Shown piece after piece: positions 44,598 to 52,422 of a stretch of 64,000 nucleotides of DNA. Numbering within the stretch: position 1 is the stretch's first letter; the number at the start of each line of letters is the position of its first letter. The position numbers and the translations under genes are program-made. Below the pieces are notes generated by a model that was given only the letters and a program-made list of their open reading frames with translations, searched no databases and was not told where the DNA came from. Source of the stretch: Myxococcus eversor (GTDB taxonomy: Bacteria; Myxococcota; Myxococcia; Myxococcales; Myxococcaceae); the NCBI RefSeq assembly GCF_010894455.1, contig NZ_JAAIXY010000012.1, forward strand, positions 186,001 to 250,000. The letters are read 5' to 3'.

Positions 44598-45641
44598 ATG
44601 CGGACCCTCTCAGGCGTGCAGTCCTCCGGAAAGCTGCACATCGGCAACTACTACGGCGCCATCCGCCAGTTCGTGCAGATGCAGGACGAGGGCGAGGCGT
44701 ACTACTTCATCGCCAACCTGCACGCGCTCACCACGGTGAGGGACCCGAAGCTCGCGCTGGAGCTCACGCGAGACGCCGCCGTCTCGTACCTGGCGCTCGG
44801 GCTGGACCCGAAGAAGGCCGTGCTCTTCCGCCAGAGCGACGTGCGCGAGGTGCTGGAGCTCAACTGGATTCTCGGCACCGTGGTGCCGCACGCGCACCTG
44901 GAGCGGGCCCACAGCTACAAGGACAAGGTCGCCAAGGGCATCTCCCCGGACTTCGGCCTCTTCGCCTACCCCGTGCTGATGGCGGCGGATATCCTGCTCT
45001 ACAGCGCGGACGCCGTCCCCGTGGGCAAGGACCAGATTCAGCACGTCGAGTTCGCCCGCGACTGGGCCGTGAAGTTCAACACCGAGTACGTGAAGGGCTA
45101 TGACCCGGCGGACCCGGACGGCAAGGAGCGCGGGCATACGCCCGGCATCCTCAAGCTGCCCACGGCCCGCATCCAGGAGTCCACCCAGACGGTGCCCGGT
45201 ATCGACGGCAAGAAGATGTCCAAGTCGTACGGCAACACCATCGAGCTGTTCGGCGAAGAGAAGGACATCAAGAAGCGCATCATGTCCATCAAGACGGACT
45301 CGACTCCCGTGGAGGCGCCCAAGCCGGTGCCTGGCGCGGAGCGTCCGGCGGACGTCGTCAGCGAGGTGCCGCTCTACGACCTGCTCAAGCTGATGCTCCC
45401 CGAGTCCGAGTTCGCCGAAGTGGACGCGTCGTGGAGGGCGGGAGGGAAGGGCTACGGGGACTACAAGAAGAAGCTCCTGGAGGCCTACCTGACGACCTTT
45501 GGCCCGGCCCGTCGGCGGTACGCCGAGCTGGTAAGCGACCCCGCCGAACTGGAGCGCATCCTCCAGGACGGCGCGAATCGCGCCCGCCAGGAAGCCTCCG
45601 TGTTGATGGACAAGGTGCGGCGCGCGGTGGGTATCCCGTGA
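44598..45641 (+). CDS. trpS: Tryptophanyl-tRNA synthetase
   Basis: This 347-residue class Ic aminoacyl-tRNA synthetase charges tRNA-Trp in the cytoplasm. The HIGH-type motif is GKLHIGNYYGA near residues 12-20, and the KMSKS loop is exact at residues 206-210 (KKMSKSYGN). Further TrpRS features are YFIANLHALT, QSDVREVLELNWIL and PVGKDQIQHVEFARD. The length fits the standard bacterial enzyme. The leader has no clear Shine-Dalgarno sequence and carries the hairpin described separately. Confidence 0.97.
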   Translation: MRTLSGVQSSGKLHIGNYYGAIRQFVQMQDEGEAYYFIANLHALTTVRDPKLALELTRDAAVSYLALGLDPKKAVLFRQSDVREVLELNWILGTVVPHAHLERAHSYKDKVAKGISPDFGLFAYPVLMAADILLYSADAVPVGKDQIQHVEFARDWAVKFNTEYVKGYDPADPDGKERGHTPGILKLPTARIQESTQTVPGIDGKKMSKSYGNTIELFGEEKDIKKRIMSIKTDSTPVEAPKPVPGAERPADVVSEVPLYDLLKLMLPESEFAEVDASWRAGGKGYGDYKKKLLEAYLTTFGPARRRYAELVSDPAELERILQDGANRARQEASVLMDKVRRAVGIP

Positions 45642-45654
45642 GGTCCTGGGCCTG

Positions 45655-45674
45655 AACGGGTGTTTACCGCCGTT
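45655..45674 (+). terminator. Weak terminator candidate after trpS
   Basis: AACGG and CCGTT form a 5-bp stem with a 10-base loop 14 bases after the trpS stop, followed by TTGTTTG. The stem is short, so this is tentative. Confidence 0.3.
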
Positions 45675-45803
45675 TGTTTGACCCACCTAAAAGCCACTGT
45701 TAAGGAGGTGTGTCCCCCGGCTCGCGCTCGAGGCCGGCGGATTTGAGCCCTTGCGTGATGACGAGCCGCCACCGAAAGCCAGAAGGACAGCCAGGTTCCG
45801 CCG

Positions 45804-46673
45804 GTGAGTAACGGCCGTCCCACTTCGGCCGACGAGGGCCACCGCGACGGCGAATTGCCCCTCACCCCGGGCGACGCCTTCCGCGTCGCGCTGCCCAATT
45901 TCGAAGGGCCGCTGGACCTGTTGCTCCATCTCATCAAGGAGCATCGGCTCGACATCTTCGACATCCCGCTGGCGCTCATCACCGAGAAGTACCTGGAGCA
46001 CCTGGAGCGGATGCGGGAGATCAACCTGGACATCGCCGGGGAGTTCCTGGTGATGGCGTCCACGTTGGCCCACTTGAAGAGCCGCATGCTGCTGCCGCGA
46101 CAGGACGCGGTGGCGGTGCCCGAGGGCGGCGAGGCCCTGGCCGCGGTGGAGGAGCCAGAAGACCCCCGCGCGGAGCTGGTGCGGCGGCTGCTCGAGTACC
46201 AGAAGTACAAGGACGCCGCCGAGCACATGGCCATGCAGGACATCCTCGGCCGCGACGTCTTCGCGCGCAGCGTGCCGGTGGAGGCCGTGCCCATCCCCGA
46301 GGAGGAGGTGGGCCTCCAGGAGTTCAGCGTCCTCAAGCTCATCGAGGCGTTGGACCGGGTGCTGGAGCGCCTGCAGCCCAAGGTGCAGCACGAGGTGGTG
46401 CGCGAGCGGGTGACGCTCTCCGAGGCCATCCTCCGCATCGCCCAGCGCCTGCACCCCCATGGACAGGTCCTCTTCGAGAGCCTGTTCACCGAGGAAACGA
46501 CGCCGACGCGCCAGGAAATCGTCATCACCTTCCTGGCCATCCTGGAGATGGTCAAACGCCGGCTCATCCGTGTGGTACAGGACGAGCCGCTCGGCCCCAT
46601 CCTGTTGTTGCCCAACGGGGACGCCCTGGAGCGCTTGGTCCCCACGGAGGTCGACGAGAGTGACTACCGGTAG
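45804..46673 (+). CDS. scpA: Segregation and condensation protein A
   Basis: This 289-residue kleisin bridges the SMC heads in the SMC-ScpAB condensin. The N-terminal kleisin signature is FEGPLDLLLHLIKEHRLDIFDIPLALITEKYLEHL, and the C-terminal winged-helix region is TRQEIVITFLAILEMVKRRLIRVVQ. The start is a GTG. The scpB start lies within its last 14 bases, which indicates translational coupling. The smc gene is not in the window. Confidence 0.95.
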   Translation: MSNGRPTSADEGHRDGELPLTPGDAFRVALPNFEGPLDLLLHLIKEHRLDIFDIPLALITEKYLEHLERMREINLDIAGEFLVMASTLAHLKSRMLLPRQDAVAVPEGGEALAAVEEPEDPRAELVRRLLEYQKYKDAAEHMAMQDILGRDVFARSVPVEAVPIPEEEVGLQEFSVLKLIEALDRVLERLQPKVQHEVVRERVTLSEAILRIAQRLHPHGQVLFESLFTEETTPTRQEIVITFLAILEMVKRRLIRVVQDEPLGPILLLPNGDALERLVPTEVDESDYR

Positions 46674-47646
46674 GAAAGGCCCCCGTGACTCGGACGAGGA
46701 GGTCCCAGTCGCGTCCGGAGGTCCCAGTCCGTTCTCCGAGGAAGAGCTGGCCGCCGTCACCGGGCCCGGACTGGCGGACGAGCTGGACGAAGTCGAACCC
46801 GCAGCCATCGAAGAGGACCAGGACGGCGTCATGCCGGACCTGGAGTCGTCCTTCGAGAAGCTCGTCTCCAAGAGCCGCAAGCTGTCCACGGACCGCATCC
46901 GCACCGTGGTGGAGAGCGTGCTCTTCGTCGCGGAGCGGCCCCTGTCCGTGGACGAGCTGTGGCAGGCCACCGGCATCGAGCGGGAGCTCATCGCCGAGGC
47001 CCTCAACCAGATCTCCGGCGTCCACCGGGACGGCATCAGCGGCATCGTCCTGTACGAAGTCGCCGGGGGGTGGCAGTTCCGCACGGACCCGCACTCGGGC
47101 GAGTACGTCCGGCGCTACCTGCGGGTGAAGCCCCAGCGACTCACCCGCGCGGCCGTGGAGACCCTGGCCATCATCGCCTACCGGCAGCCAGTCACCCGAC
47201 CGGAGCTGGAGGATATCCGCGGGGTGGATTGCGGCGCCGTCCTCAAGGCGTTGATCGATCGCAAGCTGGTGAAAATCCTGGGCAAACGCGAAGAGGTGGG
47301 GCGCCCCATCCTCTATGGGACTACTCGCGAATTCCTGGAGTTCTTCGCCTTGAAGGACCTGTCAGCGCTGCCGACGCTGCGGGAATTCCACGAACTCACG
47401 CAGGAGCATCGCGAAATCGTGGAGAAAGAAGTACGACCGGCGCCGGTGGCAGCGGGAACGGTGGAAGCGCTATCGGACCCGGGATTCACGAAGCGGATGG
47501 AGAAGAACGCGGCGGCCAGCGAGGCGGCGCTTGAGGACCTGGAACACGCCATCGAGGCGGCTGAGCGGACACAGAAGGCCAGCTCCAGCGTCCTGGACAC
47601 GCCCCCGAAGCCCGAGACGGGCGCCGAGGGGCCGAAGCCCGAGTGA
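46660..47646 (+). CDS. scpB: Segregation and condensation protein B
   Basis: This 328-residue ScpB has two winged helices (RIRTVVESVLFVAERPLSVDELWQATGI; RLTRAAVETLAIIAYRQPVTRPELEDIRGVDCGAVLKALIDRKLVKILGKREEVGRPILYGTT), the latter typical of the family. It is longer than most ScpB proteins because of an acidic N-terminal arm of about 65 residues and an Ala/Glu-rich C-terminal tail. GTG 46660 is chosen; GGAGG lies nine bases upstream inside scpA. Confidence 0.95.
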   Translation: MTTGRKGPRDSDEEVPVASGGPSPFSEEELAAVTGPGLADELDEVEPAAIEEDQDGVMPDLESSFEKLVSKSRKLSTDRIRTVVESVLFVAERPLSVDELWQATGIERELIAEALNQISGVHRDGISGIVLYEVAGGWQFRTDPHSGEYVRRYLRVKPQRLTRAAVETLAIIAYRQPVTRPELEDIRGVDCGAVLKALIDRKLVKILGKREEVGRPILYGTTREFLEFFALKDLSALPTLREFHELTQEHREIVEKEVRPAPVAAGTVEALSDPGFTKRMEKNAAASEAALEDLEHAIEAAERTQKASSSVLDTPPKPETGAEGPKPE

Positions 47647-47673
47647 CGGGCAGCAATGGAAGAAGGGGAAGTA

Positions 47674-50214
47674 ATGTCGGCAGAACGACTACAGAAGTAC
47701 CTGGCCCGCGCGGGAGTTGCTTCGCGCCGGCACGCAGAAGAGCTGATCACCGCGGGCCGAGTGGCCGTGAACAACACGACGGTGACGGAGCTGGGGAGCC
47801 GAGTGGAGCCGGGCACGGACCTGGTCTCGGTGGACGGAAAGCTCGTCACTCCCCCTGATGAATCCTCTTACTTCCTGCTCTACAAGCCCGTGGGTGTGGT
47901 GACGACCCTGTCGGATCCTCAGGGTCGGCCGACGGTGGCCAACTATCTGGAGGAGACGGGCAAGCGCCTGTTCCCGGTGGGCCGCCTGGACTACGACGCC
48001 GAGGGAGCGCTGCTCTTCACGGACGATGGCGCGCTGGCGCACAAGCTGACGCACCCGAGCTTCCAGGTGCCTCGCACGTATCTGGCGAAGGTGAAGGGCG
48101 AGCCGGACATCCTGACGCTCGACAAGCTGCGCGGTGGCGTGCGGCTGGAAGACGGCATGGCCACGCCGGTGTCGGTGGGCGTGTTCGAGTCCGCCGAGAA
48201 GAACACGTGGTTGAAGATTGTCGTGGCGGAGGGCCGTCCGCACCTCATCAAGCGGCTGTGCGCCGCGGTGGGGCACCCGGTGGTGCGCCTGTTCCGTCCG
48301 GCGTACGCGGGCATTGGCGTGGAAGGCTTGCGGCCGGGAGAGCTGCGTCCGCTGAAGAAGATTGAGGTCGAGCTGCTGAACGACGTGGCAGAGGGCCGTG
48401 TCGCGCCTCCGACGGCGGAGCTGCGGCTGCCGCCTCGGCGCCATGGGCGTGCGGCGCCGGGCTTCAACGAGGCGGACGAGGACGAGCTGTCCATGGATGA
48501 TGATGCTCCGGCGCCTCGGAAGGCGGCGGGTGAGCGTGCGGCTCGCAAGGCTCCGGCGCGTGGAGCTGGAGGCTCGGCGGGGAGCGCGTGGAAGCCCGTC
48601 GTGGATGGTGGCGCCAAGCTCGCTCGCTTCGGGCGTGGGGCCGCCGCCGAGGGCCGTGGCGCGCGACGCACGGGTGGCGACGAGGATCGCCCGGCGCGTG
48701 GCGCGGGTCGGCCGGCTCGCAAGGAGTGGGGCGCGGGTGGCGCGGATTCGCCGCGCTCGCGTGGGCCTCGCGCCGAGGGTGACGCGGGTCGCGGTCCGCC
48801 GCGTCGGGCACCGGCGGCTGGGGGCGCTTCGCGCTTCGGTCGTTCGGCCGAGGGCGGCGCGGGTCGTCCCGCACGCAAGGAGTGGAGCGCGGGTGGTGAG
48901 GACAGCCCGCGTCCTCGTCGGAGCGCTGGCGATGGTGAAGGCCGGCCGGCTCGCAAGGAATGGAGCGCGGAAGGGGCGTCGCCTCGTGGAGCCGCGCGCC
49001 GTGACGCGGGCGGTGATTCGAAGCCGCGTTTCGGTGGCGACTCGAAGCCCCGGTTTGGTGGCGAGGGCAAGCCTCGTTTCGGTGATTCGAAGCCGCGCTT
49101 CGGTGGCGAGGGAAAGCCTCGCTTCGGCGGTGATTCGAAGCCGCGTTTCGGTGGCGAGGGAAAGCCTCGCTTCGGCGGTGATTCGAAGCCGCGTTTCGGC
49201 GGTGAGGGCAAGCCTCGCTTCGGTGATTCGAAGCCGCGCTTCGGTGGCGAGAGCAAGCCTCGCTTCGGCGGTGATTCGAAGCCGCGCTTCGGTGGCGAGA
49301 GCAAGCCTCGCTTCGGCGGTGCGGGTCGTGGTGATGCCGACGGTGAGAGCCGTCCTCGCTTCGGCGCTGGTGCGGCTCGTGGAGCGGCTCGTCCGGCCCG
49401 TGGTGATGCCGACGGTGAGAGCCGTCCTCGCTTCGGTGCTGGTGCGGCTCGCGGAGCGGCTCGTCCGGCGCGCGGTGATGCCGACGGCGAGAGCCGTCCT
49501 CGCTTCGGCGCTGGTGCGGCTCGCGGAGCGGCTCGTCCGGCGCGCGGCGATGCCGACGGCGAGAGCCGTCCTCGCTTCGGTGGCGCTGCCTCGCGCGGCG
49601 CGGGCCGTGGTGAGTCCGCTGGTGAGGGTCGTCCTCGTTTCGGTGGCGCCGCCTCACGTGGCGCGGGTGCCGGTGAGGGCAAGCCTCGCTTCGGTGGCGC
49701 CGCCTCACGTGGCGCGGGTGCCGGCGAGGGTCGTCCTCGTTTCGGTGGCGCGTCTCGTGGCGCGGGTGCCGGTGAAGGCCGTCCTCGCTTCGGCGCGGGT
49801 GCTTCGCGTGGCGCGGGCGCCGGTGAAGGCCGTCCTCGCTTCGGTGCGGGAGCCTCGCGTGGCGCGGGCCGTCCCGCCTCGGGCGGTGAGGGTCGTCCTG
49901 CTCGCCGCGAGTGGAGCGGGGGAGACAAGGGCGCCCCGCGGGGTCGCTTCGACCGCAAGCCTCGCGATTCGGAAGGCGGCGCGCCTCGGGGTCGCAGCGG
50001 TGGCTTCGGCGCGAAGCCGGGCGGCAAGGGTCCTCGGGGAGCGGGCGGCCGGTCGGAAGAGCGCGCCTGGAAGCCCTACGACGCCAAGGGTGCCCCCCGT
50101 GAGCGGGTCGTCCGTGGCGGCTCCCGGGGCCTCGCCCCCGAAGGCGCCCGCAAGTCCGAGGGTTTCAAGGGCCGGGCGGGCTCGCCTTCCAAGGGTCCTC
50201 GTAGGCCTTACTGA
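47674..50214 (+). CDS. RluB/RsuA-type pseudouridine synthase with giant PRFG-repeat tail
   Basis: The first 235 residues are a complete rRNA pseudouridine synthase: an S4 domain (ERLQKYLARAGVASRRHAEELI), then LFPVGRLDYDAEGALLFTDDG with the catalytic Asp, and RPHLIKRLCAAVGHPVVRLFR. This group modifies 23S or 16S rRNA. The remaining roughly 600 residues are low-complexity Gly/Arg/Ala/Lys/Ser sequence with 22 copies of (K/R)PRFG. They look disordered and RNA-binding, like RGG-box proteins. The usual family length is 240-300 residues, so the tail is exceptional. ATG 47674 has an AAGGGGA site; an in-frame ATG at 47656 is an alternative. It lies 27 bases after scpB. Confidence 0.92.
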   Translation: MSAERLQKYLARAGVASRRHAEELITAGRVAVNNTTVTELGSRVEPGTDLVSVDGKLVTPPDESSYFLLYKPVGVVTTLSDPQGRPTVANYLEETGKRLFPVGRLDYDAEGALLFTDDGALAHKLTHPSFQVPRTYLAKVKGEPDILTLDKLRGGVRLEDGMATPVSVGVFESAEKNTWLKIVVAEGRPHLIKRLCAAVGHPVVRLFRPAYAGIGVEGLRPGELRPLKKIEVELLNDVAEGRVAPPTAELRLPPRRHGRAAPGFNEADEDELSMDDDAPAPRKAAGERAARKAPARGAGGSAGSAWKPVVDGGAKLARFGRGAAAEGRGARRTGGDEDRPARGAGRPARKEWGAGGADSPRSRGPRAEGDAGRGPPRRAPAAGGASRFGRSAEGGAGRPARKEWSAGGEDSPRPRRSAGDGEGRPARKEWSAEGASPRGAARRDAGGDSKPRFGGDSKPRFGGEGKPRFGDSKPRFGGEGKPRFGGDSKPRFGGEGKPRFGGDSKPRFGGEGKPRFGDSKPRFGGESKPRFGGDSKPRFGGESKPRFGGAGRGDADGESRPRFGAGAARGAARPARGDADGESRPRFGAGAARGAARPARGDADGESRPRFGAGAARGAARPARGDADGESRPRFGGAASRGAGRGESAGEGRPRFGGAASRGAGAGEGKPRFGGAASRGAGAGEGRPRFGGASRGAGAGEGRPRFGAGASRGAGAGEGRPRFGAGASRGAGRPASGGEGRPARREWSGGDKGAPRGRFDRKPRDSEGGAPRGRSGGFGAKPGGKGPRGAGGRSEERAWKPYDAKGAPRERVVRGGSRGLAPEGARKSEGFKGRAGSPSKGPRRPY
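49015..49869 (+). repeat. Coding tandem repeats in the pseudouridine synthase tail
   Basis: Three repeat families follow one another: 13 copies of a 7-8 residue unit (D/E)(S/G)KPRFGG, four copies of a 24-residue unit (72 bases) RGDADGESRPRFGAGAARGAARPA with the last copy altered, then five copies of a 13-16 residue AGEG(R/K)PRFGGAASRG unit. Near-identity at the nucleotide level suggests recent expansion by slippage or unequal exchange. Confidence 0.85.
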
Positions 50215-50237
50215 CACACACCACAGCGGATTGGGCG

Positions 50238-50266
50238 GCAGGGGGGTCGTTGATATAACCCCCTGC
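50238..50266 (+). terminator. Intrinsic terminator after the pseudouridine synthase
   Basis: GCAGGGGG and CCCCCTGC form a perfect 8-bp stem with a 13-base loop, followed by GACTTTT. It lies 23 bases after the stop and 32 bases before the next start. Confidence 0.6.
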
Positions 50267-50298
50267 GACTTTTCCACCGTTCGCCTTACCGGAGACCG

Positions 50299-52422
50299 AT
50301 GCGAACCGGCACGCGCCCCTTCCTCCTCATGCTGGTCCTGGTCCTCGGCTGCAATGGCAGCCGGGACCAGCTCCTCGCGGATCTCCAGAGTCCTCGCCCG
50401 GAGGTCCGCGCCCTGGCGGTGAAGAAGCTCGCCGGGCAAGGCAATCCGGACGACCTCGTCCTCTTCACTCGAGCGGCCAAGGACCTGGCCGCCATCGTCC
50501 GCGCCGAGGCCGCCGTCGCGCTGGGGGAGAGTCAGGACCCCCGCGTGGTGGACCTGCTCGGCGAGCTCCTGGAGGACTCCGACGAGGAGGTCCAGGGCCG
50601 CGCCGCGATGGCGCTCTCCAAGGTCAAGAACGACAAGGCCAAGGCCTACCTCACGCTCCAATACGGGCGCCGAGGCCGCGCCACCCGTCAGGTCATCGTC
50701 CAGGCCCTGAAGAACGCCAACGTCCCGGGCGCCATGGCGGAAGTCGTCGCCGCCGAGGCCAAGGGGCAGTGGGATCGCAACCTGCTCACCCTCACCGAGG
50801 GAGCCCTGCCCGAGCGGGTGGGCGCCGCCGAGGAGCTTGGCAAGAGCGGTCGTCCCGAGGCCGTCAATCGCCTGTTGCCCCTGGTCCGCGACAGTCAGGT
50901 CATCCTCGCCGCCGCGGCGGTGCGGGGCCTGGGTGATGCCGGTGACAAGCGCGCGGTGGGAGCCATCGCCCTGCTGCTGGACGAGAGCTTCCCCGAGCTG
51001 CGCGAGTCCGCGATCATCGCCCTGATGAAGTTGCAGGACCCCGCCGCCGCGCCTCGTCTGCAGGCCGTGGCGGTGGAGAAGAGCGCCGTGAGCCCCATGG
51101 CCATGGACGCCATCCTGTCCTTCCCGCGCACCCCGGAGACGGACACCGCGTTGTGCGCCGTCACCCTTGATGGCGCGCCGGCCGAGGCGCTCGCCGCGGG
51201 TCAGGCGATGCGCTCACGCGGTGGCTGTCCACTGGACCCCATCGGCGAGCGCCTGTCGCGTCCCGCCACCGCCGCGAGCGGCCTGCAGGCCGTCCTCGGA
51301 TTGGGCCCCACGGCGCTGCCGCTGCTGCCGAAGGTGACGCCGTGGCTCAACCAGAACGACGCCACGCTGCGCCTGCTCGCGGTGGAGGCCGTCACCGTCG
51401 TGGGCGATGCGTCCGTGGTGCCGCAGCTCCAGAAGCTCTACGAGCAGGAGGCCAAGGGGCTGGAGGAGCTGCGCACCGACTGGGTCAGCCAGAAGCTGCC
51501 GGAGAACTACTCGGCGGAGTTCGACCCGTCGGCTCCGTCCACTTCTCCTCATGTGCATGGGCAGGCGGGGGACGAGCGGGTGGCTCGCCACGCTTCGCTC
51601 TTCGAGCGCGTGAAGGCGCTCAACGCGCAGCGGGCTCGTGCGTCGGGTCGTCCAGTGGTCAAGCCTCGCGTGCCCACGGAGCTGTTCGATGACGTGGAGC
51701 CGGAGCGTCTGGTGCCGCTCGCGACGCTGCTGCGCTCCTTGGGAACGCTTCGGGCGCCGGGCGCGCTGGAGCTGCTCAAGGGGTTCAGCCAGGACTCAAG
51801 CATTCCCTTGCGCACCGCCGCGCTGGTGGGCCTGACGCACCTGGGCGCCGAGGGCGTGGCCATCGCGCGCGAGGGGATGCTGGAGCCCGAGAGAGATCTC
51901 CAGAAGGCGCTGGCGCAGGCCCTCGCCGAGTCGGGGCCCGAAGGACAGGCCGCGCTGGTGGAGCTGCTCCCGAAGATGGGCGGAGAGAAGCTGCTGGTGC
52001 TGGATGCGCTGACGCGGGGCTCGGGTGCGCCCGCTTCGGCGTCCGCGGTCCTCCAGACGGTGGTGACGGAAGGGGGCCCGGAGGCCGCGCTCGCGGCGGG
52101 GCTGCTCGGGCGCATCCAGTCGAAGGAGGCAGTGCCCACGCTCATCAAGGCCCTGGACGAGACGAACAGCGTCGCGCGCAGGGATGTGCTGCTGGCGCTC
52201 GGGACGCTCGGTGATGCGCAGGCGGCGGAGGTGGTGTCGCGAGACTTGTTCCACGACCTGCCGGAGATTCGCGCGGCGGCGGCCACGGCGCTCAAGCGCA
52301 TGGGGGCGACGAACCAGGGCGAGTCGCTGGATGCGCTCAAGAGCGACTACTTCCGCACCGTGCGGGACGCGGCGGGAGCGGCACTGGCGAAGGGTGGCAC
52401 CGCCGCCGAGGGAGCCAGGTGA
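50299..52422 (+). CDS. HEAT-repeat lipoprotein
   Basis: This 707-residue exported protein has a signal peptide and lipobox LVLGC (Cys18). The mature part is a chain of HEAT/PBS-like repeats. Examples are SPRPEVRALAVKKLAGQGNPDDLVLF, DSQVILAAAAVRGLGDAGDKRAV and TNSVARRDVLLALGTLGDAQAAEVV. They are interrupted by a disordered linker near residues 410-440. It is a protein-binding scaffold, probably on the periplasmic side of a membrane. Its stop overlaps the next gene's start (TGATG), so the two are coupled. Confidence 0.82.
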   Translation: MRTGTRPFLLMLVLVLGCNGSRDQLLADLQSPRPEVRALAVKKLAGQGNPDDLVLFTRAAKDLAAIVRAEAAVALGESQDPRVVDLLGELLEDSDEEVQGRAAMALSKVKNDKAKAYLTLQYGRRGRATRQVIVQALKNANVPGAMAEVVAAEAKGQWDRNLLTLTEGALPERVGAAEELGKSGRPEAVNRLLPLVRDSQVILAAAAVRGLGDAGDKRAVGAIALLLDESFPELRESAIIALMKLQDPAAAPRLQAVAVEKSAVSPMAMDAILSFPRTPETDTALCAVTLDGAPAEALAAGQAMRSRGGCPLDPIGERLSRPATAASGLQAVLGLGPTALPLLPKVTPWLNQNDATLRLLAVEAVTVVGDASVVPQLQKLYEQEAKGLEELRTDWVSQKLPENYSAEFDPSAPSTSPHVHGQAGDERVARHASLFERVKALNAQRARASGRPVVKPRVPTELFDDVEPERLVPLATLLRSLGTLRAPGALELLKGFSQDSSIPLRTAALVGLTHLGAEGVAIAREGMLEPERDLQKALAQALAESGPEGQAALVELLPKMGGEKLLVLDALTRGSGAPASASAVLQTVVTEGGPEAALAAGLLGRIQSKEAVPTLIKALDETNSVARRDVLLALGTLGDAQAAEVVSRDLFHDLPEIRAAAATALKRMGATNQGESLDALKSDYFRTVRDAAGAALAKGGTAAEGAR

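Noticed and set aside
47991-50027. 678-codon open frame on the minus strand across the PRFG repeats
   Set aside because: It is a shadow of the low-complexity repeats; the plus strand carries the enzyme start and ribosome-binding site in a continuous frame.
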